A stretch of 64,000 nt of DNA from VXPQ01 sp964608315. GTDB lineage: Bacteria > Bacteroidota > Rhodothermia > Rhodothermales > VXPQ01. The stretch covers positions 1 to 64,000 of the forward strand of contig CAZSNF010000017.1 in assembly GCA_964608315.1 (NCBI GenBank), in the 5' to 3' direction. Below the pieces are notes generated by a model that was not told the origin of the DNA, searched no databases, and saw only the letters and a list, made by a program, of their open reading frames with translations. Of this stretch, positions 26,178 through 35,105 are shown in pieces. The position numbers were made by a program, and so were the translations under genes. Within the stretch, counting starts at the first letter, position 1. Every line of letters starts with the position of its first letter.

Positions 26178-27440
26178 TCAGGGCATGACGTCCACTTCGG
26201 CGTCCTTCAGCTCGAACCGGATATGCTCCCGATAGGTCCTGTACGCGGCCATGAGCAGCGCCGTAACGGGAACGGCGATCAGCAATCCTATCCACCCCAT
26301 GAAATGGGCGAAAATGAAGAGCGAAAGGATGATCAGGACAGGATGAAGCCCCATCTGCTGACCCATCACGTTCGGAACCAGCACGGCTTGTTCGAGAATG
26401 GACTGCCCCATCAGCACAGCCACGATCTTGAGTACGTCGATATACCAGGGATCGCCAAAAAACAACCCGATGCCTATCCCGACGATATTCGTGACGATGA
26501 TGCCGATATTCGGAATCAGATTCAGGAGGCCGCCCACGATGCCGATCACGAGGGCGAACGGAACGTCCAGAAGCATGAGCGCGACGGTCACGTTGAACCC
26601 TGCGATGGCGCAAATGATGAGTTGGCCGCGCAGGTAGTTTCCGACCACCTCGCCGGTCTGAAACAAGTAATCGCGGCGTCCGCCGAGCGTGGGGAACAGC
26701 TCGACGAGGCGCTCCTTGATGTCCGGAAAGTCCTTCAGCAGGTAATAATGAACCACCGGCAGCACGGCGATCAGCGCCACCGCGCCCAGCACCGTGCCGA
26801 TCGAGTGCATCACATACTGCAAGACATTCGGAATGCTCGTGGCCAGCGTTGTGGCCTGTTCCTGCAAAAACGTGGTCAGGTCCCGCACGATTTGCTCCCG
26901 ATCCACGCCCACCCTTTCGAGGTTGTCCAGGAGCGTAGCAGATTGCAGCCAGGCGCGAAAATCGTCCATGGTGTCCGTCAGGCGCACGAACAGAATTTCG
27001 AACTGGGTAAGCAGCGTAGGCAGAACAAGAAAGGCGAACGAAGCCACAACGCCAAGCAGGATCGCAGTCATGGCGAACGAAGCGATCCCCCGCCGAATGC
27101 GAAACCGGTCACGGAGCATCGTAACCAGCGGATCGAACAAATACGCAAACAAATAGACGGTCGCGAAAGGAATCAGAATGACGGCAAGATCCTTGAGCGC
27201 CCACAGAAGCAACATCAGCGCGCCCGCCACGAGCAAGGTCCGCACCGAACGTATTTTCCGCAAAGGCCACAACAACACCACCCCGGCGAAAGCGATCAGC
27301 GGCGGCCCCAGAAAATCGCTGCCTATCTGATAGGTCATCCCCAGAAACAGAAGTACGCCGCCCGCAAGCAACGCAATCCGGAACGGGGTCATCCGTTGGG
27401 ACGGCGCAGGGGCGTTACTCGTTGGCGATGCGTCGGACAT
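26178..27440 (-). CDS. AI-2E (PerM/YdiK) family membrane protein
   Basis: 420 residues with about eight membrane segments in the family arrangement: two or three N-terminal helices, a long amphipathic linker (about 130-230), and a C-terminal bundle with LRGQLIICAIAGFNVTVAL and GGLLNLIPNIGIIV. Members export small molecules or act as Na/H antiporters; the AI-2 role is proven for few. It sits between clpX (30 bases) and tgt. Confidence 0.9.
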   Translation of the reverse strand: MSDASPTSNAPAPSQRMTPFRIALLAGGVLLFLGMTYQIGSDFLGPPLIAFAGVVLLWPLRKIRSVRTLLVAGALMLLLWALKDLAVILIPFATVYLFAYLFDPLVTMLRDRFRIRRGIASFAMTAILLGVVASFAFLVLPTLLTQFEILFVRLTDTMDDFRAWLQSATLLDNLERVGVDREQIVRDLTTFLQEQATTLATSIPNVLQYVMHSIGTVLGAVALIAVLPVVHYYLLKDFPDIKERLVELFPTLGGRRDYLFQTGEVVGNYLRGQLIICAIAGFNVTVALMLLDVPFALVIGIVGGLLNLIPNIGIIVTNIVGIGIGLFFGDPWYIDVLKIVAVLMGQSILEQAVLVPNVMGQQMGLHPVLIILSLFIFAHFMGWIGLLIAVPVTALLMAAYRTYREHIRFELKDAEVDVMP

Positions 27441-27470
27441 GTTTGCGAGGGCTAATGCGACGGCGACCTG

Positions 27471-28730
27471 CTATGCGCTCGCCTTGCGCTTTTCGTAAAC
27501 GGGATCGGCGCCGTGCAGTACCGTATCCCGCGTCACCCGGCAGGTTGCCGCATTGGGCCGGGCATGCAGGTCATACATGATTTCGAGCATGATCTGCTCC
27601 ATGACGGAACGCAATCCGCGCGCGCCCGTGCCGAGTTTTTTCGCCCGCCGCACAATGATCTCCAGGGCGTCGTCGTCGAACGCAAGTTGTACGCCGTCCA
27701 TGGCGAACAATTTCTGGTATTGCTTCACCAGCGCATTTTTCGGTTCGAGCAAAATCTGCCGCATGGCCGCGTCGGTAAGCGGCTTCAGGGCCGCCATGAC
27801 CGGAACGCGCCCCACCAGTTCGGGAATGAGCCCGAATTTCAGGAGATCGTCCGGCTCGACGCTTTGCAAAATCGCAGGATCGTTGCGGTCGAACACCTTG
27901 CGACCCTCCGACATGAACCCGATCGTATTGATGGACAGCCGGTGCGCAACAATTTCCTGCAAACCGTCGAACGCGCCCCCCACAATGAAGAGAATATTCC
28001 GGGTATTGATGTTGATCAGGCTCTGTTCCGGGTGCTTGCGCCCACCCTTCGGCGGCACGCCGGCCACGGTGCCTTCCAGAATTTTAAGCAAGGCCTGCTG
28101 TACGCCTTCCCCGGACACGTCGCGCGTAATGGACGCATTGTCGCTTTTGCGCGCAATCTTGTCGATCTCGTCGATATAGATGATGCCCTGTTCGGCGCGC
28201 TCGACGTTGAAATCGGACGCATGCAGAAGGTGGGTCAGGATACTTTCGACATCCTCGCCGACATACCCGGCTTCCGTCAGCGCCGTGGCGTCCGAAATGG
28301 AAAAAGGCACGTCCAGAATACGCGCCAGGGAACGGGCAAGCAGTGTTTTTCCGACGCCGGTAGGCCCCAGAAGCAGCACATTGGATTTTTCCAGCTCCAC
28401 CTGATCGTACTCGTGCACATACCGATCCTTGTCGATCCGTTTGTAGTGGTTGTACACGGCGACGGCCAGGGCCTTCTTCGCATAGTCCTGACCAATGACA
28501 TATTCGTCCAGCGCCGCCTTGATCTCGCGCGGAGCAAGCAGGCGCGGCTTCGCCGGCGACGACCGAAAAGAAACCTCCGTTTCCGGAACGCCCCCGATCA
28601 CGGTCGCCGCTTCGCCGATGCACCGGTCGCAAATGTATACGCCAGGTTCCCGGGCCTGGACCATGGACTCGGCGCTGTCCACCGATTGTCCGCAGAACGA
28701 ACACCGAATAATGTTATGTCTTCTGCTCAT
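27471..28730 (-). CDS. clpX: ATP-dependent Clp protease ATP-binding subunit ClpX
   Basis: AAA+ unfoldase of 419 residues that feeds substrates to ClpP. N-terminal zinc-binding domain with C10, C13, C34, C37; Walker A GPTGVGKT at 122-129; pore loop GYVG at 155-158; Walker B IIYIDEID at 183-190; IGF loop (NTIGFMSEG) that docks on ClpP. The sensor 2 segment GARGLRS is present. clpP is not in the window. First gene of the minus-strand run; the upstream 28731-28865 region is AT-rich and likely holds its promoter. Confidence 0.97.
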   Translation of the reverse strand: MSRRHNIIRCSFCGQSVDSAESMVQAREPGVYICDRCIGEAATVIGGVPETEVSFRSSPAKPRLLAPREIKAALDEYVIGQDYAKKALAVAVYNHYKRIDKDRYVHEYDQVELEKSNVLLLGPTGVGKTLLARSLARILDVPFSISDATALTEAGYVGEDVESILTHLLHASDFNVERAEQGIIYIDEIDKIARKSDNASITRDVSGEGVQQALLKILEGTVAGVPPKGGRKHPEQSLININTRNILFIVGGAFDGLQEIVAHRLSINTIGFMSEGRKVFDRNDPAILQSVEPDDLLKFGLIPELVGRVPVMAALKPLTDAAMRQILLEPKNALVKQYQKLFAMDGVQLAFDDDALEIIVRRAKKLGTGARGLRSVMEQIMLEIMYDLHARPNAATCRVTRDTVLHGADPVYEKRKASA

Positions 28731-28865
28731 ACGCGAAAAGAAAGCATGCGTCTGTGGGAAGGCGGCGTAATCTCAAGATACTTATGAGTATTCTTTAAAG
28801 ATACTTTACAGGTATACTTTGGCAAAGTTGCGAAAATATAATATACAGGATACTAAACCACTTCA

Positions 28866-29120
28866 GGAACCTCTGATTAATTCTGCAAAGTTCAGAGGCT
28901 TGCGAGGGACGCGCTGGCAAGGAATGACGAAGCAATGCGGCAGGCCCCGCATAATGAGGAATGACGCGGCCAGCGCGTTCCTCGCGGCCTCCCGAAGGGC
29001 GCTTCGCGTCCGCCATGCCCGAATCCGTAGCGTATGCCGCTGATTGCAACGACGCCGTCATAATGTCGCTGTACGCGCGAACGCGAAGCGCTGATCGAAG
29101 TAGAATTAATCAGAGGTTCC
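28866..29120. mobile_element. MITE-like element, complete copy B
   Basis: Second complete 255-base copy with the same ends as copy A. It is bordered by a direct repeat TTCA on both sides (28862-28865 and 29121-29124), the best target-site duplication of the family in this window. The internal inverted repeat is 28902-28918 against 28969-28985 (17 bases, one mismatch). No transposase is encoded. It lies between clpX and the convergent-side end of the beta-barrel gene. Confidence 0.8.
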
Positions 29121-29128
29121 TTCAGTAT

Positions 29129-31114
29129 TTATCCGAGGATCGGCCAGTGTACGCCGAAACGAAAACGGCCTGCGGGAAGCGGATACACAGGCGCCAGCAT
29201 GGTCCCCGGAATCAGCGAAGCGCCGGCCGGCAAGTGATCGTACGCGAAAAACAGACGAGCCGCGCGAATGCGCACTTCCGCCGCGATATTCGCCGTATTC
29301 GAGGGACCAAGCAGCAAAGAAGACGCCTCCGGCACCGCAAGCAACCCGGAAGGGGCGTGCAGCGAGCGGCTGCGAAAGGAGGACCACGCCATTCCTTCCG
29401 CATACAGATCGAACCGCAAGTCGCCCTCGAAAAGCATGTACCGTACGCCCAAACGCGCCTGGGCGAACCACCGGGGCAGCGTATCGGCGCGGCGCGCATG
29501 CAAAGGAGCATCGCCTGGCTCCGCGACATACATAAAAGTGGGACGCGCCGTGGCGTAGAATCCGCGGCGAGCGGAACGCCGCCAGCCAATATCCGCATAC
29601 ATAGCTGCCTGCCGGAGCGGCGAGCGCGCCGTCGCCACAACGACTCCGTCCCCTTCGACAAACAAATCGACGGGGTCGCGGGCCTGGCGCCCAAACGCCC
29701 CGATGGCTACGACCAAAGGCGCTGCCTGTACGGCCCCTTCGATATGCACGGCGACGGTCCGCCCCGGCGCCGCGTCGGACCGCCCGCGCAAGTCGGCGAA
29801 TCCGGTATGGTACAGCACGGCGACGCGCGGTTTGGCGGTCGAAACGCTCATGCGAAAGGCCGTTCGGGTTCCGCGCCGCGCAAGGCGGACAGCGCCCGCC
29901 GGACCGCCGCTCCGATGAAAAAACCAGCTTGCTTCCGGCGCCAGAACCCATTGCGGCGGCGCCTCCTCCGCGCCAGCCCGCCCCAAACGGAGCGAATCGC
30001 TCACATGCACATCCAGCGCAAATCGCCGTTGCGCGATTTCCCGAAACGAGGCGCGGGGCGACACACGCTCCGACCACGCCGCTACGCGGAGCGCAAGGCG
30101 GCTCCTTGCCGTGCGCAACAAGGGCTGGCGAATATGCGCTCCGGCGCGTATGGATCGAACGCCCAGCGTGTCGATCGCATCGTGGTACCGAAATGTTTCT
30201 GTGGAATGGTGCAAGGCAACGGACGTCGCGCCGGCGGAAAACCACCGCGCCCGCACGACGCCCGCGAGATCGTTGCGCGCGATGCGGCGCTCGGCTTCCG
30301 GCAGAATGACTTCGGCGATATCGCTTTGGTAAATGGCGTTCGGATCGCCGGACCGAATCACGACGCCGCCGTGCGCGCCCACGCGGCGGCGCTGGCTCAT
30401 ATACAGCAACTCCGCCGACCAGGCGCGCTGCGCATACCGGACGCGCAAAAGACTGCGCCGCCCGCGCGTCAGATCGCTTCCCGGATACGGAATGTTCGTG
30501 GCGCGCCCGCCATACGCCCCAAGCGCTTGCAGCAACCCGGGTCGCCCCCGAAACAACCGCCGGCGCTGCTGGGCATGGACCACGTCTATGCTCTGGAGCC
30601 CCTCTCCGTCGCGCCAATAGGTGGCCTCCGTACGCGGCGGAACGCCTCCGTAAGACCGCAAACGCGTCCGCACCCCGGCCCCGACAGGATCGATTCGAGG
30701 GGGCGCAATGAGGGGCAACGGGATCAGGTCCCAGGCCGGCCGTCCAGTGAAAATATCCGTGAACGGAATCTCGCCCAACGAAAGCGGTCGCGTGTTGGGA
30801 GACAAGCCGAATGGACTCCATCCGTCGGGCCAGCCCGGACGATCGAACAGATAGGTAAAACTGCCGGGCGCGGCGGCGATCAGTTCGGCGAGGCGAATGT
30901 CGGGCCGGAGCGCCGGAAGCGAATCGGAAAGCGCCCATCCGACCCCGCCCTCCGCAGGCGGCGCATCCCCGAAGCCCATGAGATGCAGCGGCGCGCGGGC
31001 AAGAGAATCCGGCGACGGAGCATTGCCCAATGCCGTAGTATCCGGCTCCTGGGCGGCCGCGGCGGGGCACAGCAGGCATCCGACCAGCGCAATGCATCGA
31101 AGAAAGGCGTTCAT
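29129..31114 (-). CDS. predicted outer-membrane beta-barrel protein
   Basis: 661 residues with a signal peptide (MNAFLRCIALVGCLLCPAAA). The N-terminal part carries a weak plug-like segment (IRLAELIAAAPGSFTYLF, then DPVGAGVRTRLRSYGG), and the rest alternates short amphipathic strands with Arg-rich turns (RSLLRVRYAQRAW, FRYHDAIDTLGV), ending near an aromatic VHWPILG. This looks like a porin or TonB-receptor relative without a CarboxypepD domain. Its start overlaps the end of the upstream gene by four bases (ATGA), so the two are translationally coupled. Substrate unknown. Confidence 0.7.
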   Translation of the reverse strand: MNAFLRCIALVGCLLCPAAAAQEPDTTALGNAPSPDSLARAPLHLMGFGDAPPAEGGVGWALSDSLPALRPDIRLAELIAAAPGSFTYLFDRPGWPDGWSPFGLSPNTRPLSLGEIPFTDIFTGRPAWDLIPLPLIAPPRIDPVGAGVRTRLRSYGGVPPRTEATYWRDGEGLQSIDVVHAQQRRRLFRGRPGLLQALGAYGGRATNIPYPGSDLTRGRRSLLRVRYAQRAWSAELLYMSQRRRVGAHGGVVIRSGDPNAIYQSDIAEVILPEAERRIARNDLAGVVRARWFSAGATSVALHHSTETFRYHDAIDTLGVRSIRAGAHIRQPLLRTARSRLALRVAAWSERVSPRASFREIAQRRFALDVHVSDSLRLGRAGAEEAPPQWVLAPEASWFFHRSGGPAGAVRLARRGTRTAFRMSVSTAKPRVAVLYHTGFADLRGRSDAAPGRTVAVHIEGAVQAAPLVVAIGAFGRQARDPVDLFVEGDGVVVATARSPLRQAAMYADIGWRRSARRGFYATARPTFMYVAEPGDAPLHARRADTLPRWFAQARLGVRYMLFEGDLRFDLYAEGMAWSSFRSRSLHAPSGLLAVPEASSLLLGPSNTANIAAEVRIRAARLFFAYDHLPAGASLIPGTMLAPVYPLPAGRFRFGVHWPILG

Positions 31115-32046
31115 GCCGGCCCCGGCTTTCCACGCCGGTTCAGATACGACAAATTTTCGGGCGAAAACGGCTTGAATACAAGATCGAAATCGCGATAGAA
31201 CGCCGTGTTGTCGCAGGTATTGCCCTCAAGGAGCATGTCGAACTGGTCGAGAGAAACAGGCAGCAGGCCCGTTCCGTCGAAAAAACGCACCAACGGGCGC
31301 GCAAGCCCGACCGGTTGGGAGATTTTCGGCTTGCGTGCATGCCCCGCCGCATCGGTTATACGGTCGAGCAGGACGGAAAAAGTCAGGCGTTCCTGCCCCC
31401 CGGCGCAATACGTTGCGCCCTGCGCCGCCTCCAGCGTGAGCGCCTGCGCGAACGCCGCCGCGACTTCCTCAACGGAAATCGGTTGCATTTCGTAGCGGCC
31501 GTCGCCAAAAACGGGCAAGACGGGCCAGGGGCGCACCAGCGTACGGGCCAACCCGGAAGCGAATTCGAATCCGTCCGGGCCGGGATCCCCGAAAATGAGC
31601 GAAGGGCGAAAAATCGTCCAGCGGGCGAAACCAGCTTCCCGAACATATTCTTCCGCCCGCCATTTCGAGGTCTGATACGCGGACACGCCATCCGGGCGGG
31701 CGCCATTGGCGCTCATGTGCACGAATCCGGGGACGCCTGCGCTGCGGGCTTCGTCCGCCACGTTTTTCGTCCCCCCGAAATGCAGCGCGTCGAACGTGAC
31801 GCCGCGCGCGGGATTTTCCCGAATAATGCCCACGAGATGCACGACGGCGTCGCAGCCGCCCATCGATCCGCCCAACGTCTTCGGGTCGGTTACCGAGCCG
31901 ACCACCTGCTCCACGCGGGCCGACAGGGCGTCGAGCGACGGGGCCTTGTTGCGCACCAGACAACGCACGGCATGTCCCTGCCGGATCAGTTCGCGGAGGA
32001 TATAGCCTCCCGCGAAACCAGTACCCCCGGTAAGAAAAATGGTCAT
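31111..32046 (-). CDS. NAD(P)-binding epimerase/NDUFA9-like protein
   Basis: About 311 residues of the extended/atypical short-chain dehydrogenase superfamily. The cofactor loop is GGTGFAGGYI near residues 6-15, followed by a Y-x3-K-like YQTSKWRAEEYVREAG and FRPSLIFG. It resembles the complex I NDUFA9/YfcH-like group, which often acts as a quinone-biosynthesis or nucleoside-sugar enzyme. ATG 32046 is chosen because the longer frame runs through a mobile-repeat remnant. Translationally coupled to the barrel gene downstream. Confidence 0.8.
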   Translation of the reverse strand: MTIFLTGGTGFAGGYILRELIRQGHAVRCLVRNKAPSLDALSARVEQVVGSVTDPKTLGGSMGGCDAVVHLVGIIRENPARGVTFDALHFGGTKNVADEARSAGVPGFVHMSANGARPDGVSAYQTSKWRAEEYVREAGFARWTIFRPSLIFGDPGPDGFEFASGLARTLVRPWPVLPVFGDGRYEMQPISVEEVAAAFAQALTLEAAQGATYCAGGQERLTFSVLLDRITDAAGHARKPKISQPVGLARPLVRFFDGTGLLPVSLDQFDMLLEGNTCDNTAFYRDFDLVFKPFSPENLSYLNRRGKPGPA

Positions 32047-32110
32047 GGCGTCCGGGGCGGATAACGATTCGGGGCGTCGCGTACGCAACACGCCGAATCT
32101 ACGGTGTTTT

Positions 32111-32193
32111 CTGCTGATTTCAGCGGTGCAATCATGAAATTCGCGACGGTCGAACGCGGCGCGCTGAGCGAAGTGGCTTTGATCAGAGTGTCC
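32111..32193. repeat. MITE-like repeat remnant at the pfkA 3' end
   Basis: Right half of the element, with the terminus GATCAGAGTGTCC at 32181-32193 and internal similarity such as CTGATTTCAGCGGTGCAATC. The pfkA stop codon (32183-32185) lies inside the terminus, so the last residues of PfkA (GTL) are read from the element. Confidence 0.65.
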
Positions 32194-33307
32194 CTTGCAT
32201 ATGCAGACTTTCGATGCGGTAATCGAAATCGCGCAACCCAAAGGAAACCCCGGTGGCGTGGGCCGTAGCGATCATCGGATGATCAAGGGGAATCATGCGG
32301 GTTTTGTCGGCGACCTCTTCGAACGGAACGCTTGCGAGCCGGTTGTTTTGCAACGCAACCATGCGCCCGAACTGTCCCTCGGCAACCATGGCGCCGGCGT
32401 AAACGCCGAAGGCGGTCGCCAGATCGCGATCGTACGCCGTCGGGGCGCCGCCCCGCTGCATGTGTCCGAGAATCGTGGTGCGCACCTCGCTATCGATCTG
32501 CGTGCTCAGCGCCTGTTCGAGCGTCTTGCCCACTCCCCCGAGGCGCACGGGATCCGGGCTGTTTTCCACAACCTGCTCGATGACCAGATCGCCTCCCCGG
32601 GCCCGGGCGCCCTCGGCGATTATGATAATCGTAAAGTTCTGCCCCCGGGCTTCCCGTTGCCGGCAGACCCACGCCACATCTTCCACCGTATACTCGATTT
32701 CGGGAATCAGAATGACGTCGGCGCCGCCCGCCACCCCGGCGTACAGGGCGATCCATCCCGCATAGCGCCCCATCGTCTCAATGATCATCACCCGGTCATG
32801 ACTCTGCGCGGTCGTATGAATGCGATCGACCACGTCGGTAACGATTGAAACGGCGGTGTCGAAGCCGAACGTGCGCTCGGTTCCCATCAGATCGTTGTCG
32901 ATCGTCTTGGGCACGCCGACGATGTTCACGCCCATCTTCGCCAGGCCATTCGCAATGGACATCGTGCCATCTCCGCCGATGACGACCAGCGCATCCAGTC
33001 CGATCAGGCGACAATACTCGCAGACCTGTTCCGAAACGTCCGCATGGTCCTGTTTGTAGTAGCTGAATGGATTGGCTATGTTGCTGGAGCCAAGAATCGT
33101 GCCGCCAAGCGTAAGAATGCCGCTAACGTCGCGGTAGGGAAGCGGACGGGTGCGTCGCTCGATCAATCCCAGAAAACCATCCTCGACGCCGACCACTTCG
33201 GCGCGATGGTGCAAAATGAGGCATTTGGCGACGCCCCGAATGACGGCGTTCAGGCCAGGGCAGTCGCCGCCGCCGGTGAGAAGACCCACGCGCATGGAAC
33301 CGGACAT
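32183..33307 (-). CDS. pfkA: 6-phosphofructokinase
   Basis: Glycolytic fructose-6-phosphate kinase, 374 residues. GGGDCPGLN at 12-20, GGDGT at 111-115, PKTIDND at 133-139 and IIETMGRYAGWIAL are conserved. Position 114 is Gly, as in ATP-dependent enzymes (PPi-dependent ones have Asp), while position 134 is Lys as in PPi-dependent and mixed group III enzymes rather than Gly. This combination is known from ATP-using group III enzymes of Actinobacteria, so ATP use is favoured but not certain. The C-terminus runs into a mobile-repeat end. Confidence 0.93.
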   Translation of the reverse strand: MSGSMRVGLLTGGGDCPGLNAVIRGVAKCLILHHRAEVVGVEDGFLGLIERRTRPLPYRDVSGILTLGGTILGSSNIANPFSYYKQDHADVSEQVCEYCRLIGLDALVVIGGDGTMSIANGLAKMGVNIVGVPKTIDNDLMGTERTFGFDTAVSIVTDVVDRIHTTAQSHDRVMIIETMGRYAGWIALYAGVAGGADVILIPEIEYTVEDVAWVCRQREARGQNFTIIIIAEGARARGGDLVIEQVVENSPDPVRLGGVGKTLEQALSTQIDSEVRTTILGHMQRGGAPTAYDRDLATAFGVYAGAMVAEGQFGRMVALQNNRLASVPFEEVADKTRMIPLDHPMIATAHATGVSFGLRDFDYRIESLHMQGTL

Positions 33308-33453
33308 ATAATGGTAGTTGATAAAGGATGCAAACGAAGGATAACGATGAATCCGATGGCTCGCTATGAAAAGAAGGAACGTCCCGTTACGTTCCGCCCC
33401 GAAACCCGGCGGCGGGCCGGCCGGGACAGGTTCCCCGCAAACTCCGCCGCGGC

Positions 33454-33999
33454 ATGACGGTCCGAAAAGTTTCCGATGCGCCGCCGCGACGCGCGCTGGT
33501 CGCGGTGCTCATGGGCGTATCCGGCGTAGGCAAAACGACGGTCGGGCAAGCGGCGGCGGAGTATTTCGGGTGGCCCCTCTTCGAGGGAGACGATTTTCAT
33601 TCGGCGGCCAATATCGACAAAATGCGTCGAGGGATTGCCCTGGACGACAGCGACCGCGCCGACTGGCTCAATGCCTTGCGCGCCCGAATCCAGCAATGCC
33701 TGGACGAGCGGCGCCCGGCCATCGTAACGTGTTCGGCGCTGAAAAAAAAGTACCGGGACGTACTCCGGCGAGGCGATCGCAACGTCCTCTTCGTCTACCT
33801 GCAAGCAGAACGAAACATCGTCGCGAAAAGAATAGGCGCCCGACGCGGTCATTATTTTGGAGAAAATCTGCTCGACAGCCAGTATGCGGCGCTGGAAGAG
33901 CCGGAACAAGCCTTCGCGATCCATGCCGGCGAACCGCTCGACCGGGTTACGGCCGCCGTGATAGTTCTTCTGGAAAACGCCCTGAAAAACGCCCGCTGA
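33454..33999 (+). CDS. gntK: gluconokinase
   Basis: Phosphorylates D-gluconate to 6-phosphogluconate. 181 residues; P-loop GVSGVGKTT at 21-29, then EGDDFHS, MRRGIALDDSDRADWL, TCSALKKKYRD and GHYFGENLLDSQYAALEEP, all standard for GntK. Convergent with gnd, whose product uses 6-phosphogluconate, and divergent from pfkA. Start at ATG 33454; no SD needed is visible. Confidence 0.95.
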   Translation: MTVRKVSDAPPRRALVAVLMGVSGVGKTTVGQAAAEYFGWPLFEGDDFHSAANIDKMRRGIALDDSDRADWLNALRARIQQCLDERRPAIVTCSALKKKYRDVLRRGDRNVLFVYLQAERNIVAKRIGARRGHYFGENLLDSQYAALEEPEQAFAIHAGEPLDRVTAAVIVLLENALKNAR

Positions 34000-34035
34000 A
34001 ACGGTTCGGGAACCGCCGCCATAATTTTCAGGCAA

Positions 34036-34947
34036 TCAAGACCCCCGCCTTTTTACGGAATGCCCCCCGAATTTGTTACGCATGGCCGAAAGAAGGCGGT
34101 GCGCAAAAGACTGATCGTCGCGGGACTGAATGCGCTGAAGCAGCGAGGCGGTAATGACCGGCGCAGGGATATTCAGGTCTATCGCCTCGCGAACGGTCCA
34201 GCGGCCCTCCCCGGAATCAGGCACAAAGGGAGCGATGTCGCGCAACTCCGCATCCTCTTCCAATGCGTCCGCCGTAAGGTCCAGCAGCCACGACCGGACC
34301 ACGCTCCCGTGACGCCAGATATGAGCAATGGCATGGGTATCCAGATTGAAACGGTCGCTTCCCGCCATGATCGCGAATCCCTCTGCATACGCCTGCATCA
34401 TGCCGTACTCAATGCCGTTGTGCACCATTTTCACGAAATGGCCCGCGCCGGCAGGCCCGACATGTCCCCATCCTTCCCCTCCGTCACACGCCAGCGCATC
34501 GAAAACCGGCGCAAGCCGTTCGATAGCCTGCGCAGGCCCGCCCGCCATCAGGCAATATCCTTCCGAAAGGCCCCAAACGCCCCCGCTGACGCCCGCATCG
34601 ACCAGGTGCACCCCTTGCTCCTTCAGCGAAGCGGCCCGGCGCGCCGTATTGCGATAATCGGAATTGCCGCCGTCGATCAGGACATCGCCTGATTCGAGCA
34701 GCGGCGCAAGTGCGGCAATGGCGGCGTCCACCGGATCGCCGGCGGGCACCATCATCCAGATATGCCTGGGCGCCGCGCACCGATTCACCAGCGCTTCCAG
34801 GGAATCGGCGGCGACCACGCCGGATCGCTCGTATTCCGAAACGACCTCGGGCGAAAGATCGAATCCAATGACGCGATGTCCATGCCGGAGAAGCCGGAGC
34901 GCCATATTGCCCCCCATTTTCCCCAGTCCGATCATGCCGATTTCCAT
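34036..34947 (-). CDS. gnd: 6-phosphogluconate dehydrogenase, decarboxylating (short form)
   Basis: Oxidises 6-phosphogluconate to ribulose-5-phosphate, CO2 and NAD(P)H. 303 residues, the short GndA/YqeC-type lacking the C-terminal half of the long form. GLGKMGGNMALRL opens the Rossmann fold, and DAGVSGGVWG, KMVHNGIEYGMMQAYAEGF carry substrate and catalytic residues (Lys and Asn). Start ATG 34947 gives the usual MEIGMIGLGKMG. Convergent with gntK, 36 bases apart. Confidence 0.95.
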   Translation of the reverse strand: MEIGMIGLGKMGGNMALRLLRHGHRVIGFDLSPEVVSEYERSGVVAADSLEALVNRCAAPRHIWMMVPAGDPVDAAIAALAPLLESGDVLIDGGNSDYRNTARRAASLKEQGVHLVDAGVSGGVWGLSEGYCLMAGGPAQAIERLAPVFDALACDGGEGWGHVGPAGAGHFVKMVHNGIEYGMMQAYAEGFAIMAGSDRFNLDTHAIAHIWRHGSVVRSWLLDLTADALEEDAELRDIAPFVPDSGEGRWTVREAIDLNIPAPVITASLLQRIQSRDDQSFAHRLLSAMRNKFGGHSVKRRGS

Positions 34948-35105
34948 AGTACGGGAGATATTGTTTGCTGAAGAGTATCCCCTGGAAGATAGTATCTTTC
35001 CGTATCCTTGCATAGCCCGTTTGATTGTTCGCGTATTCTTGCGCTATTTTCGGGTATGCGCTTCGTCTGGACACAATCCCTGACCCTGCCTGTCGAAGGT
35101 ACGTT

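Noticed and set aside
28731..28865. Specific promoter boxes upstream of clpX
   Set aside because: The region is AT-rich with repeated GATACTTT-like words, but no pair fits the Bacteroidota TTTG/TAnnTTTG pattern with the right spacing.
29106..31133. 675-residue minus-strand frame offset from the barrel gene
   Set aside because: The frame at 29129-31114 gives a signal peptide and barrel-like strands; the other frame is a GC-rich shadow rich in Arg.
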